The notes below the pieces were generated by a model that was not told the origin of the DNA, searched no databases, and saw only the letters and a program-made list of their open reading frames with translations. A program made the position numbers and the translations under genes. From Mycobacterium sp. MS1601 (GTDB lineage Bacteria; Actinomycetota; Actinomycetes; Mycobacteriales; Mycobacteriaceae): a DNA stretch of 64,000 nt. This document shows positions 45,460-53,566 of the stretch, piece by piece. Positions within the stretch are counted from its first letter, which is position 1; every line of letters starts with the position of its first letter. The stretch covers positions 6,076,001 through 6,140,000 of the forward strand of contig NZ_CP019420.1 of assembly GCF_001984215.1 (NCBI RefSeq), read 5' to 3'.

Positions 45460-46128
45460 ATGTCAATCGACACCGACACACCGCCGAACACCGAGGTCAA
45501 TCGCTACAAGTGGTTGCAGACCCACAGCCGCGAGGACCTTTACGACATTCTCGATTCGGGCCTGGTCGCCCACGTCGCCTATATCCGCGACGAGTTCCCC
45601 ATCGTGATCCCGATGAACTACGTGCGTGACGGGGACGCGGTGTTGATGCACGGGTCGACGGGAGCGGGGCTGAACAAGGCTGCTCGTGCCGGGGTGGCCC
45701 TGACCCTGACGGTGACCCTGATCGACGGGCTGGTCTACGAGTACTCGCTGTACAACTCGACAGTGAACTATCGCAGTGTGATGGCGTTCGGGACGGCCAC
45801 CCCGGTGCCCGAGGAGGACAAGGAGCGGGCGGTGCAGCTGCTGTCCGAGCGACTGATGCCGGGCCGCTGGTCCGAGACTCCCCCGCCCACCAGGAAGGAG
45901 TTGGCCTCGACCTACATCCTGCGGTTGCCGCTGGACCACGCCAGCGCCAAGATCCGCAAGGGCGGCCCGTCGTACGACCCGGTGCCCGGAGTGTGGACCG
46001 GACATGTACCCATCAACACGGTGCTCGGTGAGCCCGTGACGCAGCCCGGCGTCGGCACGGCGGTTTCGGCATCGGTGGCCCAGGCCCGGGCGCTGTTCGA
46101 GCGACAGATCTCCGTCATCCCCGAATGA
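45460..46128 (+). CDS. Pyridoxamine 5'-phosphate oxidase-related (NimA-like) flavoprotein
   Basis: About 222 residues from ATG 45460 (MSIDTDTPP). It has the flavin split-barrel pattern of NimA/PNPOx-related proteins: NRYKWLQTHSREDLYDILDSGLVAHVAYI, PIVIPMNYVRDGDAVLMHGSTGAGL for flavin phosphate binding, and YRSVMAFGTATPVPEEDKERAVQLL. Such proteins bind FMN or F420 and reduce small substrates; nitroimidazole reductase is one named activity, unproven here. It overlaps the amidotransferase gene by ATGA and is divergent from the MocR gene, which probably regulates it. Confidence 0.85.
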   Translation: MSIDTDTPPNTEVNRYKWLQTHSREDLYDILDSGLVAHVAYIRDEFPIVIPMNYVRDGDAVLMHGSTGAGLNKAARAGVALTLTVTLIDGLVYEYSLYNSTVNYRSVMAFGTATPVPEEDKERAVQLLSERLMPGRWSETPPPTRKELASTYILRLPLDHASAKIRKGGPSYDPVPGVWTGHVPINTVLGEPVTQPGVGTAVSASVAQARALFERQISVIPE

Positions 46129-46817
46129 TCCTGGAGCTGCGGCACATCGAGTGCGAACCGCCGGGTTCCTACGCCCCGGTGCTCGACAAGTTCGCCCCTG
46201 TCCGGACTGTGCGACTGTGGACGGAACCGGTTCCGGACGACCCGACGGACTTCGCGGCCATCATCGTGATGGGCGGGCCGATGGGCGCAGGCGACGGTGC
46301 CGAGGTGCCATGGATAGACCGGGAGATCAGCTTCCTGCGCCGCGCCGTCGACGCTGATGTCCCGGTGTGGGGTGTGTGCCTGGGCGCACAACTGTTGGCC
46401 GCCGCTTTGGGTGCTCGCGTGCGCACCGGTCCGGCGCCGGAGGTCGGGATGGTCGACGTGACGTTCACCGGTGCCGCCGACCCTGTATGGCCTGATCTGG
46501 ACGTACTTCCGGTGCTGCAGTGGCATTCCGACACGTTCGACCTGCCTGCGGGTGCAACGCTGTTGGCGAGTTCGACGGCCTATCCACAGCAGCTGTTCCG
46601 CTATGGCCGCAGTTACGGCGTGCAGTTCCACCTCGAGGCGGACGTCGCCTTGGCGCAGCAATGGCTGGCGGTGCCGGAGTACCGTTCTGCCCTGGAGTCG
46701 ACGATCGGCGCGGGCGCGGTGCCCGATTTCATGGAAGCCATTGCAGCCAGCGAGGATTCGGCCGCCGACTTGGCGCAGGCCGTGATACTGCGCTGGCTGC
46801 AGATCGCGGTTGGCTAG
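46125..46817 (+). CDS. Class I glutamine amidotransferase
   Basis: A 230-residue stand-alone GATase1 domain. The triad is visible: nucleophilic cysteine in VWGVCLGAQLLAAAL, histidine and glutamate in YGVQFHLEAD. The oxyanion strand is IIVMGGPMGAGD. It resembles the GuaA-like glutamine amidotransferases of unknown acceptor common in actinobacteria. It overlaps the flavoprotein gene by four bases and probably belongs to the MocR-controlled unit. Confidence 0.87.
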   Translation: MILELRHIECEPPGSYAPVLDKFAPVRTVRLWTEPVPDDPTDFAAIIVMGGPMGAGDGAEVPWIDREISFLRRAVDADVPVWGVCLGAQLLAAALGARVRTGPAPEVGMVDVTFTGAADPVWPDLDVLPVLQWHSDTFDLPAGATLLASSTAYPQQLFRYGRSYGVQFHLEADVALAQQWLAVPEYRSALESTIGAGAVPDFMEAIAASEDSAADLAQAVILRWLQIAVG

Positions 46818-46900
46818 GCGGCGCCTGACCCGTCCATTCCGTCGAGCGTTCGTGTCCCCGGTCGACACGCCGTCGACATCGTGGTGCCGTGTTCGCGGGA

Positions 46901-48076
46901 TTACCCGCGCCGCCCGGCCCGCTCGGCGAAATCGTCCAGAGCATCCAAGATTTCAGGTGCTCGCCACGCGCGGTTGCGCGCCCGGTCGGTGAATTCGACG
47001 ACGATGCCGGCCTCAGCGAGAGGACCGATGTGACGACGTGGATGGTCAGTGGAGAGACCCAGCTCATCGCGCAGGAGCACACCGTTGACGACCGGCCGCC
47101 GGGTCAAGAGGTCGGCAACTCTCCACACAGCCGAATCCGACCTCGCGGTGACCCGGTGATTCCAACTCTCGCGGATGTCGCGCAGCGCGCTGATCAGCTG
47201 GCGGCCGTTGACCACGGCGCGCTCGCTGGCGTGGGCGAATCTCTCGACGATAGGCGCAGGATCGCCTTCTCGGTAGGCGGTAAGGGCGGCGAAGTAGCCG
47301 TCGGTGTCCGACAGCAACCCAGCGGAGACTGGGACTGTCACCTGACGGGTCAAACCTTTGTTGCGCAGCATCGACTGGACCAGAGCTCGACCCGTGCGAC
47401 CGTTGCCGTCGGTAAACGGATGAATTGTCTCGAATTGGGCGTGCGCCAACGCGATCTGCGCGAGCAGCGCAACGTCGTCGCGGACGGCGAAAGCGATCAA
47501 GTCGTTGATCGCGGCGGGAACGCGCTCGTGGTGGGGCGGGACGAACATTGCGCCCAGCGGGCTGTTCCCGCCTCCGATCCATACCGGCTCAGCCCGCCAC
47601 TGTCCCGGAGTGTGACGCGATTGCCCGACCATGAGGGCCGCGTGCATGGCCAGGATGGCATCGGCGTCGACGCGATCTGACAACTCGATGGCTGCGGTCA
47701 TCGCGGCCGTGTTAGCGACTATCTGCTCGGCGTTGGCTTTACCCTTGCCGCCGCCGGGTAGTTCGGCCTCTGCGATGGAGCGCGCGGAGGCGGTGAGGTT
47801 TTCGATGCGGGAGCTGGCCGCGGACTCACTGCGCAAAAGCACGGCCGAAAAGGGGGCGATCTCGCCTCCGAGTTCGGCGTCGAATCGGGCGATGGCGAGG
47901 CTGGCATCCTCAGCTGCCGCGTAGACGTCCGACGGCAGCGCCACCTGTAGTTCGGCGATCGCCGGAGGGATCGCCGCCAGGTACCGCCCACCCCGACGAG
48001 ACGACCTGGAGTACCTGTCGCTACTACTGGGAGTCCACTGCAGCGTCTCGTAGCTGAGCGCAGGAAGTGCCGTCAC
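46901..48076 (-). CDS. Fic-domain AMPylase-like protein with C-terminal winged helix
   Basis: About 391 residues from GTG 48076. An N-terminal Fic_N region carries an inhibitory-helix motif S88-x3-E92-N93 (SSRIENL), which in class II Fic proteins blocks ATP. The Fic core has the complete catalytic motif HPFTDGNGRTGR (219-230). Residues 310-375 look like a winged helix (WRVADLLTRRPVVNGVLLRDELGLSTDHPRRHIGPLAEAGIVVEF). Such proteins transfer AMP to unknown protein targets. The promoter holds an array of GCGACAC sites and a 28-base palindrome, suggesting autoregulation through the winged helix. GGAGG lies only one base before the GTG, so the start is uncertain. Confidence 0.87.
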   Translation of the reverse strand: MTALPALSYETLQWTPSSSDRYSRSSRRGGRYLAAIPPAIAELQVALPSDVYAAAEDASLAIARFDAELGGEIAPFSAVLLRSESAASSRIENLTASARSIAEAELPGGGKGKANAEQIVANTAAMTAAIELSDRVDADAILAMHAALMVGQSRHTPGQWRAEPVWIGGGNSPLGAMFVPPHHERVPAAINDLIAFAVRDDVALLAQIALAHAQFETIHPFTDGNGRTGRALVQSMLRNKGLTRQVTVPVSAGLLSDTDGYFAALTAYREGDPAPIVERFAHASERAVVNGRQLISALRDIRESWNHRVTARSDSAVWRVADLLTRRPVVNGVLLRDELGLSTDHPRRHIGPLAEAGIVVEFTDRARNRAWRAPEILDALDDFAERAGRRG

Positions 48077-48394
48077 GCCTCCATGATAGCGACACTTATA
48101 TATATAAGTGTCGCTGTGTCCGCAAGCTGACGACACCTGCGACACTCGACGTGTCGCCATCAATAACTTATGGCGACACTTGTTTGCATAGCTGTCGCCA
48201 CAGCCCGAGATTCGCGGCAGCACCAACCAGGACAGCAACACCCTCGCCGAGCCGCGCCGCCGCGCGGTTCCACTCGTTGGCGGGGACTGGGCCAGTGCGC
48301 AGTCGCAGGCTCGCGACGGGGCTGGATTTTTTTCTTTCGCGCGCTGGGTCAGCCGATTCTTCGTTGCCTGCGCGGCGTCACTCCGAGCGAACTC
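48077..48394. other. 318-base gene-free region between fic and ruvB
   Basis: Apart from the palindrome array, I see no gene. At 48302-48317 a GTCGC/GCGAC hairpin is followed ten bases later by seven T residues (48327-48333), a weak plus-strand terminator-like element with no gene upstream of it on that strand. Confidence 0.5.
48088..48179. promoter_or_regulatory. Array of GCGACAC half-sites with a perfect 28-base palindrome at the fic promoter
   Basis: 48088-48115 is a perfect palindrome (arm AGCGACACTTATAT). GCGACAC (48139-48145) / GTGTCGC (48151-48157) is a second perfect inverted repeat with a 5-base spacer. GTGTCGCCAT (48151-48160) / ATGGCGACAC (48170-48179) is a third with 9 bases between. 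All share the core GCGACAC. The AT-rich centre of the first lies 12-39 bases upstream of the fic start and may itself be the -10 region. Confidence 0.75.
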
Positions 48395-49456
48395 CTAGTC
48401 GAACAGCACGGCCTGCCCCGCACCGGCGGCACCGGGGGGCGGCTTCATCCCCAGGTGCGTCCAGGCCAGGGCCGTCGCCACCCGGCCGCGTGGGGTGCGG
48501 GCAAGCATGCCGGCGCGCACCAGGAACGGTTCGCAGACTTCCTCGACAGTGGTGGCCTCTTCACCGACCGCGACTGCCAGCGTGGACACCCCGACAGGAC
48601 CGCCGCCGAAGCTCTTGGTGAGCGCCGACAGCACAGCGCGGTCCAGCCGGTCGAGGCCGAGTTCGTCGACGTCGTACACCTCTAATGCGGCCTTGGCGAC
48701 GTCGCGCGTGAGGATTCCGTCGGCGCGCACTTCGGCGAAGTCACGGACCCGGCGCAACAACCGGTTGGCAATACGAGGTGTGCCGCGGGAGCGGCGGGCG
48801 ATCTCGGTGCTGGCGTCGTCACCGAGTTCGATGCCGAGAATGCGCGCCGAGCGGGCCAGCACACGCTCCAGTTCGGCGGGCTCGTAGAAGTCCATGTGCG
48901 CGGTGAAGCCGAAGCGGTCGCGCAGCGGACCGGTGAGTGCGCCCGACCGGGTGGTGGCACCCACCAGGGTGAACGGTGCCACCTCCAGCGGAATCGAGGT
49001 GGCCCCAGGGCCTTTGCCCACCACCACGTCGACGCGGAAGTCCTCCATCGCGAGGTACAGCATCTCCTCGGCCGGGCGGGCGATACGGTGGATCTCGTCG
49101 ATGAACAGCACGTCGCCCTCAACCAGGTTGCTCAGCATGGCCGCCAGGTCACCGGCGCGTTCCAGCGCCGGACCCGATGTGACCCGCAGAGAGGAGCCGA
49201 GTTCGGCGGCGATGATCATGGCCAGTGACGTCTTGCCCAGGCCAGGAGGCCCGGACAGCAGGATGTGATCCGGTGTGCCACCGCGGTTCTTGGCACCCTC
49301 GATGACCAGCTGCAGCTGTTCGCGAACCCGAGGCTGGCCGATGAACTCATCCAGCGACTTCGGCCGCAAACTGGCGTCGATGTCTCCTTCTCCGACGGTG
49401 AGTGCGCCGGAAACCTCGCGTTCCTCTTCGGCTTCGCCGTCCTCGAAGCGGCTCAC
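48395..49456 (-). CDS. ruvB: Holliday junction branch migration helicase RuvB
   Basis: A 353-residue AAA+ motor. Walker [14 protein letters not shown] (about residues 66-78), Walker [17 protein letters not shown], sensor 1 LVGATTRSG, sensor 2 arginine in [17 protein letters not shown], and a C-terminal winged helix are intact. With RuvA and RuvC it processes Holliday junctions. GTG start overlaps the ruvA stop (GTGA). The C-terminus ends in GQAVLFD, which looks like a beta-clamp-binding tail. Confidence 0.96.
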   Translation of the reverse strand: MSRFEDGEAEEEREVSGALTVGEGDIDASLRPKSLDEFIGQPRVREQLQLVIEGAKNRGGTPDHILLSGPPGLGKTSLAMIIAAELGSSLRVTSGPALERAGDLAAMLSNLVEGDVLFIDEIHRIARPAEEMLYLAMEDFRVDVVVGKGPGATSIPLEVAPFTLVGATTRSGALTGPLRDRFGFTAHMDFYEPAELERVLARSARILGIELGDDASTEIARRSRGTPRIANRLLRRVRDFAEVRADGILTRDVAKAALEVYDVDELGLDRLDRAVLSALTKSFGGGPVGVSTLAVAVGEEATTVEEVCEPFLVRAGMLARTPRGRVATALAWTHLGMKPPPGAAGAGQAVLFD

Positions 49457-50046
49457 TTGTTCTTACCCAAGAGGTTCAGCGCCGACCGCAGCACACTCGA
49501 GGTGGTGGCATCAGGCTCAGCGGCCAGCACCTTGTCGGTGGCCTCTTCGGCCTGCTTCTGCGGGAAACCAAGGCCGACAAGCGCTTCCACCACAGGGGTA
49601 CGGATGGCATGGCCGCTGGCAACCGCCGGGCCCGCGGACCCGGACACCGGACCGATCTTGTCGCGCAGTTCCAGCACCAACCGCTCGGCGCTACGCTTGC
49701 CGATGCCCGGCACCCGGGTGAGCGCGGTGACGTCACCGTCAGCCAGCGCCTGCCGTAACGCCTGTGCGTCATACACCGCCAGCGTGGCCAACGCGATCTT
49801 GGGCCCCACCCCGGACACCCCGAGCAGCGTGGTGAACAGGTCACGCGCATCGGCATCGGCGAAGCCGTACAGCGTCATCGAGTCTTCACGCACGATCATC
49901 GCGATGATCAACCGGGCCTCGGTGCCCCGCCGCAGCCCCGCCAGCGTCGACGGCGTGCACATCACCTTGTAGCCGACACCGGCGCATTCGACGACGGCGT
50001 GATCCAAGGCGATGTCGACGACCTCGCCGCGTACCGAGGCGATCAC
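49453..50046 (-). CDS. ruvA: Holliday junction-binding protein RuvA
   Basis: A 197-residue RuvA: N-terminal OB fold ([30 protein letters not shown]), two helix-hairpin-helix motifs ([18 protein letters not shown] and [19 protein letters not shown]), and C-terminal domain III that contacts RuvB ([19 protein letters not shown]). Start GTG overlaps the ruvC stop. Confidence 0.96.
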   Translation of the reverse strand: MIASVRGEVVDIALDHAVVECAGVGYKVMCTPSTLAGLRRGTEARLIIAMIVREDSMTLYGFADADARDLFTTLLGVSGVGPKIALATLAVYDAQALRQALADGDVTALTRVPGIGKRSAERLVLELRDKIGPVSGSAGPAVASGHAIRTPVVEALVGLGFPQKQAEEATDKVLAAEPDATTSSVLRSALNLLGKNK

Positions 50047-50600
50047 CGGGCTGCCTTCAGTTTGGCTTGGTAGCGCTTCTTCTGTTCGGCGGCCATGGCC
50101 TCGGCTTTGGCCATCCGCGCGATCATGGGGGCCCGCCAGCAGTGGCAGATGGCCAGCGCCAGTGCATCGGCAGCATCCGCCGGGGTGGGTTTCTGCTGCA
50201 GCTCGAGGATTCGGGTGACCATGGCGGTGACCTGGGCCTTGTCCGCGCGGCCGTTGCCGGTAACCGCGGCTTTGACCTCACTGGGGGTGTGGAAATGCAC
50301 CTCGATATCTCTCTTGGCGGCCGCCAGGGCCACCACTCCGCCGGCCTGCGCGGTGCCCATCACGGTCGAGACGTTCTGCTGCGAGAACACCCGCTCGACG
50401 GCCACCACGTCCGGCTTGTGGGTGTCCATCCAGTATTCGACGGTGTCGCTGATGGCGAGCAGCCTGCGGTGCAGCGGAGCGTCCGACGGAGTGCGGACCA
50501 CATCGACGTCCAGGGCGGTGACCTGACGGCCGGTTCCGCCCTCGATCACCGAGAGACCGCAGCGGGTCAACCCCGGGTCGACGCCCATCACGCGCAACAA
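50043..50600 (-). CDS. ruvC: Crossover junction endodeoxyribonuclease RuvC
   Basis: A 185-residue Holliday junction resolvase. The catalytic acidic residues are in [23 protein letters not shown] and [12 protein letters not shown], the standard RNase-H-like set. Two TTG codons in tandem (50600 and 50597) can start it; the second gives the N-terminus seen in M. tuberculosis ([10 protein letters not shown]). GGAAGGGG precedes them. It is the first gene of ruvCAB and has an SOS box 17 bases upstream. Confidence 0.95.
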   Translation of the reverse strand: MLRVMGVDPGLTRCGLSVIEGGTGRQVTALDVDVVRTPSDAPLHRRLLAISDTVEYWMDTHKPDVVAVERVFSQQNVSTVMGTAQAGGVVALAAAKRDIEVHFHTPSEVKAAVTGNGRADKAQVTAMVTRILELQQKPTPADAADALALAICHCWRAPMIARMAKAEAMAAEQKKRYQAKLKAAR

Positions 50601-50617
50601 CGGTTACCCCTTCCGAT

Positions 50618-50633
50618 ACGAACAGCTGTTCGA
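50618..50633. promoter_or_regulatory. SOS box (LexA operator) of ruvCAB
   Basis: ACGAAC-AGCT-GTTCGA matches TCGAAC-N4-GTTCGA with one mismatch at the first base. It sits 17-33 bases upstream of ruvC, as expected for damage-inducible ruvC in mycobacteria. Confidence 0.85.
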
Positions 50634-50684
50634 GAGCGTAGCGGGTGCGGACGACAGCGGACGCCAGGGACACGCCCGTTGGGC

Positions 50685-51053
50685 TCAGGGGGCTTCGACG
50701 CCGCCGCTTTCGTGGAGTTCGGTGGCAATCGGCGGCGGTTGCTGCTCGTCTCCGAGTTCGCGCAACCCCGCGGTGATCTCCTTGATGCGGCGACCAGACG
50801 CGCGCCAACCCCGCACTTTCTCGACGCCGAACTCCTCACCGTCGCGTTCGGTGACCACTTTCCACGGCGCCCCGCAGAACTTGGCCAGCAGCCAGAACGG
50901 CCACAGCGCCAGCACGGGCAGCGCCAGCACGAAGACGAACGCCCCGAAGGTGCCGTTACCGGAGATGCTCACAGTGTCCAGCAGTGACCACAGCGACCAC
51001 CACCGTCGGTGGATGCGCCATTTCACGCCGTCGGCGTCGCGGAACTCGGGCAC
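50685..51053 (-). CDS. Small membrane protein of unknown function
   Basis: A 122-residue protein with a basic, Trp-rich N-terminal part (DGVKWRIHRRWWSLWSLLD), one or two close membrane segments at about residues 36-58 (TFGAFVFVLALPVLALWPFWLLAKF) and a soluble charged C-terminal half (SGRRIKEITAGLRELGDE). I do not recognise the family. It starts 15 bases after the tetR stop on the same strand, so it may be co-transcribed with the regulator, and lies upstream of the ruvC SOS box. Confidence 0.6.
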   Translation of the reverse strand: MPEFRDADGVKWRIHRRWWSLWSLLDTVSISGNGTFGAFVFVLALPVLALWPFWLLAKFCGAPWKVVTERDGEEFGVEKVRGWRASGRRIKEITAGLRELGDEQQPPPIATELHESGGVEAP

Positions 51054-51068
51054 CGGATCAGGATAGGG

Positions 51069-51671
51069 TCAGCCCGCCGTCGGTGCTGTCGCCGACGGCG
51101 ACATCGCCACCCCCCGGTAACGTGGCGCCAGCGCCCGCCCGGCCAGGATCAGCGGTTCGGTACTACGCAAGGTGCGGGCCAGGATGAACGCCCCCTCCAG
51201 CGCGGATACCAATACCACGGTGAGCTCACGCGCGGTCTCCGAATCCAGGCCGCGCCCAACAAAATACGCGCTGCCCCCGTCCAGCCAGCCGGTGAACACC
51301 GCGGCGGCAGCCCGACGCAGCTCCTCGTCGATGTCGGCGGTCTCGGCGGCCACGCTGGCCACGGGGCACATGTTGGCGAAGCCGGTGCCTTCCATGTCCT
51401 CGGCGGCCTGGGCGAACACACTCTCGATGGCGGCACCGAGGTCGGTGTGCGGGGCCATCAGGGTGGGAATCAACAGGCCGTAGGCGATGCCGGCATTGGT
51501 CAGCGCCTCCCGGGCGATCTGCGATTTGCCGCCGGGGAAATGGTGGTAGAGGGATCCGACGGGAGCCCCACTGGCGGCCACGACGTCTTTCATCCCGACG
51601 GCGCCGTAACCCCGGTGCCGCATCAGTTCCGCAGCGGCCGTCAGGATCGACTCTCGAGTGGACCTTGCCAT
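51069..51671 (-). CDS. TetR/AcrR-family transcriptional regulator
   Basis: A 200-residue repressor-type protein. The N-terminal helix-turn-helix region is STRESILTAAAELMRHRGYGAVGMKDVVAASGAPVGSLYHHFPGGKSQIAREAL, a textbook TetR_N. The ligand-binding domain (60-200) resembles the TetR_C_33/LmrA-like group (FANMCPVASVAAETADIDEELRRAAAAVFTGWLD). It is divergent from the alpha/beta hydrolase gene, with a double operator in the 65 bases between them, so it very likely represses that gene and itself. Confidence 0.92.
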   Translation of the reverse strand: MARSTRESILTAAAELMRHRGYGAVGMKDVVAASGAPVGSLYHHFPGGKSQIAREALTNAGIAYGLLIPTLMAPHTDLGAAIESVFAQAAEDMEGTGFANMCPVASVAAETADIDEELRRAAAAVFTGWLDGGSAYFVGRGLDSETARELTVVLVSALEGAFILARTLRSTEPLILAGRALAPRYRGVAMSPSATAPTAG

Positions 51672-51691
51672 CGTCTCCTCCTGCGGACATA

Positions 51692-51723
51692 CTAGAGCAT
51701 ACGTTCTAGAATGTTTGTTCTAG
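51692..51723. promoter_or_regulatory. Two overlapping CTAGA-N8-TCTAG operators between tetR and hydrolase genes
   Basis: CTAGA (51692-51696)-N8-TCTAG (51705-51709) and CTAGA (51706-51710)-N8-TCTAG (51719-51723) are two 18-base palindromes sharing the central TTCTAGAA. Centres are 14 bases apart. This suggests cooperative binding of two TetR dimers over both divergent promoters. Confidence 0.72.
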
Positions 51724-51736
51724 CGGAGGTTCGCCG

Positions 51737-52564
51737 ATGAAATCCGTTGATGTGGCCGCAGGGACACTGCAGTACCGCGAGGAAGGCGACCCGACTGGAC
51801 CGCCAGTGGTGTTGTTGCACGGCCTGCTGATGAACGATGCCCAATGGAACCTGGTTCTACCGTTGCTGCCCAAGGGTTTTCGCTATCTTCTCCCCGTCCT
51901 CCCGCTGGGCGGACACCAGGTGCCGATGCGCGCCGACGCCGACCTGACCATGCCCGGCATGGTGGGCGTCGTCGCCGATTTCCTCGACGCGCTGGAGTTG
52001 GTGGATGCCACGCTGGTGGTCACCGACTGGGGCGGGGCACTGTTCCTCACCGACATCGGGCGCGACAAACGAGTGGGCAGGCTGGTGATCTGCCCGTCAG
52101 AAGCGTTCGGGAACTTTCCGCCCGGACTGCCCGGCAAGATCACCTGGGTAGCAACCCGGACCTCGGCAACGGTGAAACTGGCCATGCGGCAACTGCGTGT
52201 CGGATGGCTGCGGCGACAGTGGTTCATGTTGGGTCTGATGGCGAAAAAGCCGGTGCCACAGGACATCGCCGATACCTGGCTGACGCACGGGATCTCCGAT
52301 GCCCGGGTGCGCCGAGATCTGATCAAGTATTGCCGCACCCGCTTCGACAAAGTCGACTTGGTGCGCGCCACCAATCGGCTGGCCGACTTCCACGGCCAGA
52401 CGCTGGTGCTGTGGACTCACAACCGGGTGATGCCCGACACGCATGCGCAGCAGCTGGCCATGCTGACCGGCGGCCGGTTGCGTTACATCGAGGACGCCAG
52501 CGTGCTGGTGATGCTGGATCAGCCGCAACAGACCGCGGATGCGATCAGTGAGTTCCTGACCTGA
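51737..52564 (+). CDS. Alpha/beta-hydrolase fold protein with degenerate catalytic residues
   Basis: A 275-residue protein with the alpha/beta hydrolase fold: VVLLHGLLMNDAQW oxyanion region and a dehalogenase-like nucleophile elbow LVVTDWGGALF with aspartate D97 in place of serine. The usual acid motif (WG..D...P) reads LVLWTHNRVMP with asparagine, and the histidine motif (DAGHF..L.QP) reads EDASVLVMLDQP without histidine. So only one of three catalytic positions is clear. It may be non-hydrolytic. ATG follows GGAGG. It is presumably controlled by the divergent TetR regulator. Confidence 0.82.
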   Translation: MKSVDVAAGTLQYREEGDPTGPPVVLLHGLLMNDAQWNLVLPLLPKGFRYLLPVLPLGGHQVPMRADADLTMPGMVGVVADFLDALELVDATLVVTDWGGALFLTDIGRDKRVGRLVICPSEAFGNFPPGLPGKITWVATRTSATVKLAMRQLRVGWLRRQWFMLGLMAKKPVPQDIADTWLTHGISDARVRRDLIKYCRTRFDKVDLVRATNRLADFHGQTLVLWTHNRVMPDTHAQQLAMLTGGRLRYIEDASVLVMLDQPQQTADAISEFLT

Positions 52565-52566
52565 AG

Positions 52567-52590
52567 AGCCCGGCCCGCTCTCCCCGGGCT
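52567..52590. terminator. Hairpin between convergent hydrolase and yebC genes
   Basis: AGCCCGG (52567-52573) and CCGGGCT (52584-52590) form a perfect 7-base stem with a 10-base loop immediately after the hydrolase stop. No T-tract follows, as is common for mycobacterial terminators. Confidence 0.4.
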
Positions 52591-52648
52591 TGTCCGCCCC
52601 TCGCTCCGCTGGGGGTACCCGCACACCCGCCTCGGCGACCGGGCCGAG

Positions 52649-53404
52649 TCAGTCCTCGTCGAGCTGAGCAGCCACGTCGTCGGGGATGTCGACATTGGTC
52701 CAGACATCCTGCACGTCGTCACTGTCCTCGAGGGCGTCGACCAGCTTGAACACCTTGCGCGCGCCCTCGAGGTCCACCGGCACCGAGACCGACGGCTGGA
52801 AGCTGGCCTCGGCGGAGTCGTAGTCGATACCGGCCTCCTGCAGTGCGGTGCGCACGGCAACGAGGTCGGTGGGCTCGGAGATGATCTCGAAGCTCTCGCC
52901 CTGATCGTTGATCTCCTCGGCGCCGGCCTCCAGCACCGCTGCCAACACGTCATCCTCGGTGAGACCGTTCTTCTCCAGCGTCACCACACCCTTGCGGGAG
53001 AACAGGTAGGACACCGAACCCGGGTCAGCCATGTTGCCGCCGTTGCGGGTCATCGCGACGCGGACCTCGCCGGCGGCGCGGTTCTTGTTGTCGGTCAGGC
53101 ACTCCACCAGGATGGCCACACCATTGGGGCCGTAGCCCTCGTAGGTGATGGTCTGCCAGTCGGCACCGCCGGCCTCTTCACCGGCGCCACGCTTGCGCGC
53201 GCGCTCGATGTTGTCGTTGGGCACCGAGCTCTTCTTGGCCTTCTGGATGGCGTCGTACAGCGTGGGGTTGCCAGCCGGGTCTCCGCCACCGGTGCGGGCT
53301 GCCACCTCGATGTTCTTGATCAGCTTGGCGAAGTTCTTGCCGCGCCGGGCATCGATGATCGCCTTCTTGTGCTTCGTGGTCGCCCACTTGGAATGGCCGC
53401 TCAT
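52649..53404 (-). CDS. yebC: YebC/PmpR/TACO1 family translation and transcription factor
   Basis: A 251-residue protein, started at ATG 53404 ([28 protein letters not shown], the invariant family N-terminus); a longer frame adds seven residues without support. The domains [22 protein letters not shown] and the acidic C-terminus ([14 protein letters not shown]) are canonical. The family has been described as a transcription regulator and as a ribosome-associated factor relieving stalling at polyproline. It matches Rv2603c and precedes pdxT in the usual order. Confidence 0.94.
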   Translation of the reverse strand: MSGHSKWATTKHKKAIIDARRGKNFAKLIKNIEVAARTGGGDPAGNPTLYDAIQKAKKSSVPNDNIERARKRGAGEEAGGADWQTITYEGYGPNGVAILVECLTDNKNRAAGEVRVAMTRNGGNMADPGSVSYLFSRKGVVTLEKNGLTEDDVLAAVLEAGAEEINDQGESFEIISEPTDLVAVRTALQEAGIDYDSAEASFQPSVSVPVDLEGARKVFKLVDALEDSDDVQDVWTNVDIPDDVAAQLDED

Positions 53405-53446
53405 CGGCGAACTACCTCTCTGCATGACTGCGAAGTTCGACCCGCC

Positions 53447-53452
53447 AGTCTA
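53447..53452 (-). promoter_or_regulatory. Candidate sigma-A -10 hexamer of yebC
   Basis: TAGACT on the minus strand, 43 bases upstream of the yebC ATG, with the GAGAGG ribosome binding site between. Same hexamer as at aspS and pdxS. Confidence 0.4.
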
Positions 53453-53566
53453 CTGGGTGTTCACCGAGCTCCAACCAGCGCAGCTCCAAGTTTCATCTTG
53501 CGTTGAGACTAGTTTCACCGGATCGTGAAACCATGAGTGCTGGCCGCCGACCCGTAACGCCTGCGG

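Noticed and set aside
46901..48241. Extension of the Fic protein upstream to include a DTYIYKCRYH repeat peptide
   Set aside because: That peptide is the translation of the palindromic operator sequence; the family start aligns with GTG 48076.
48302..48333. Hairpin plus T7 run as a strong terminator
   Set aside because: The stem has only five pairs and the T-run begins ten bases after it; no plus-strand gene ends there.
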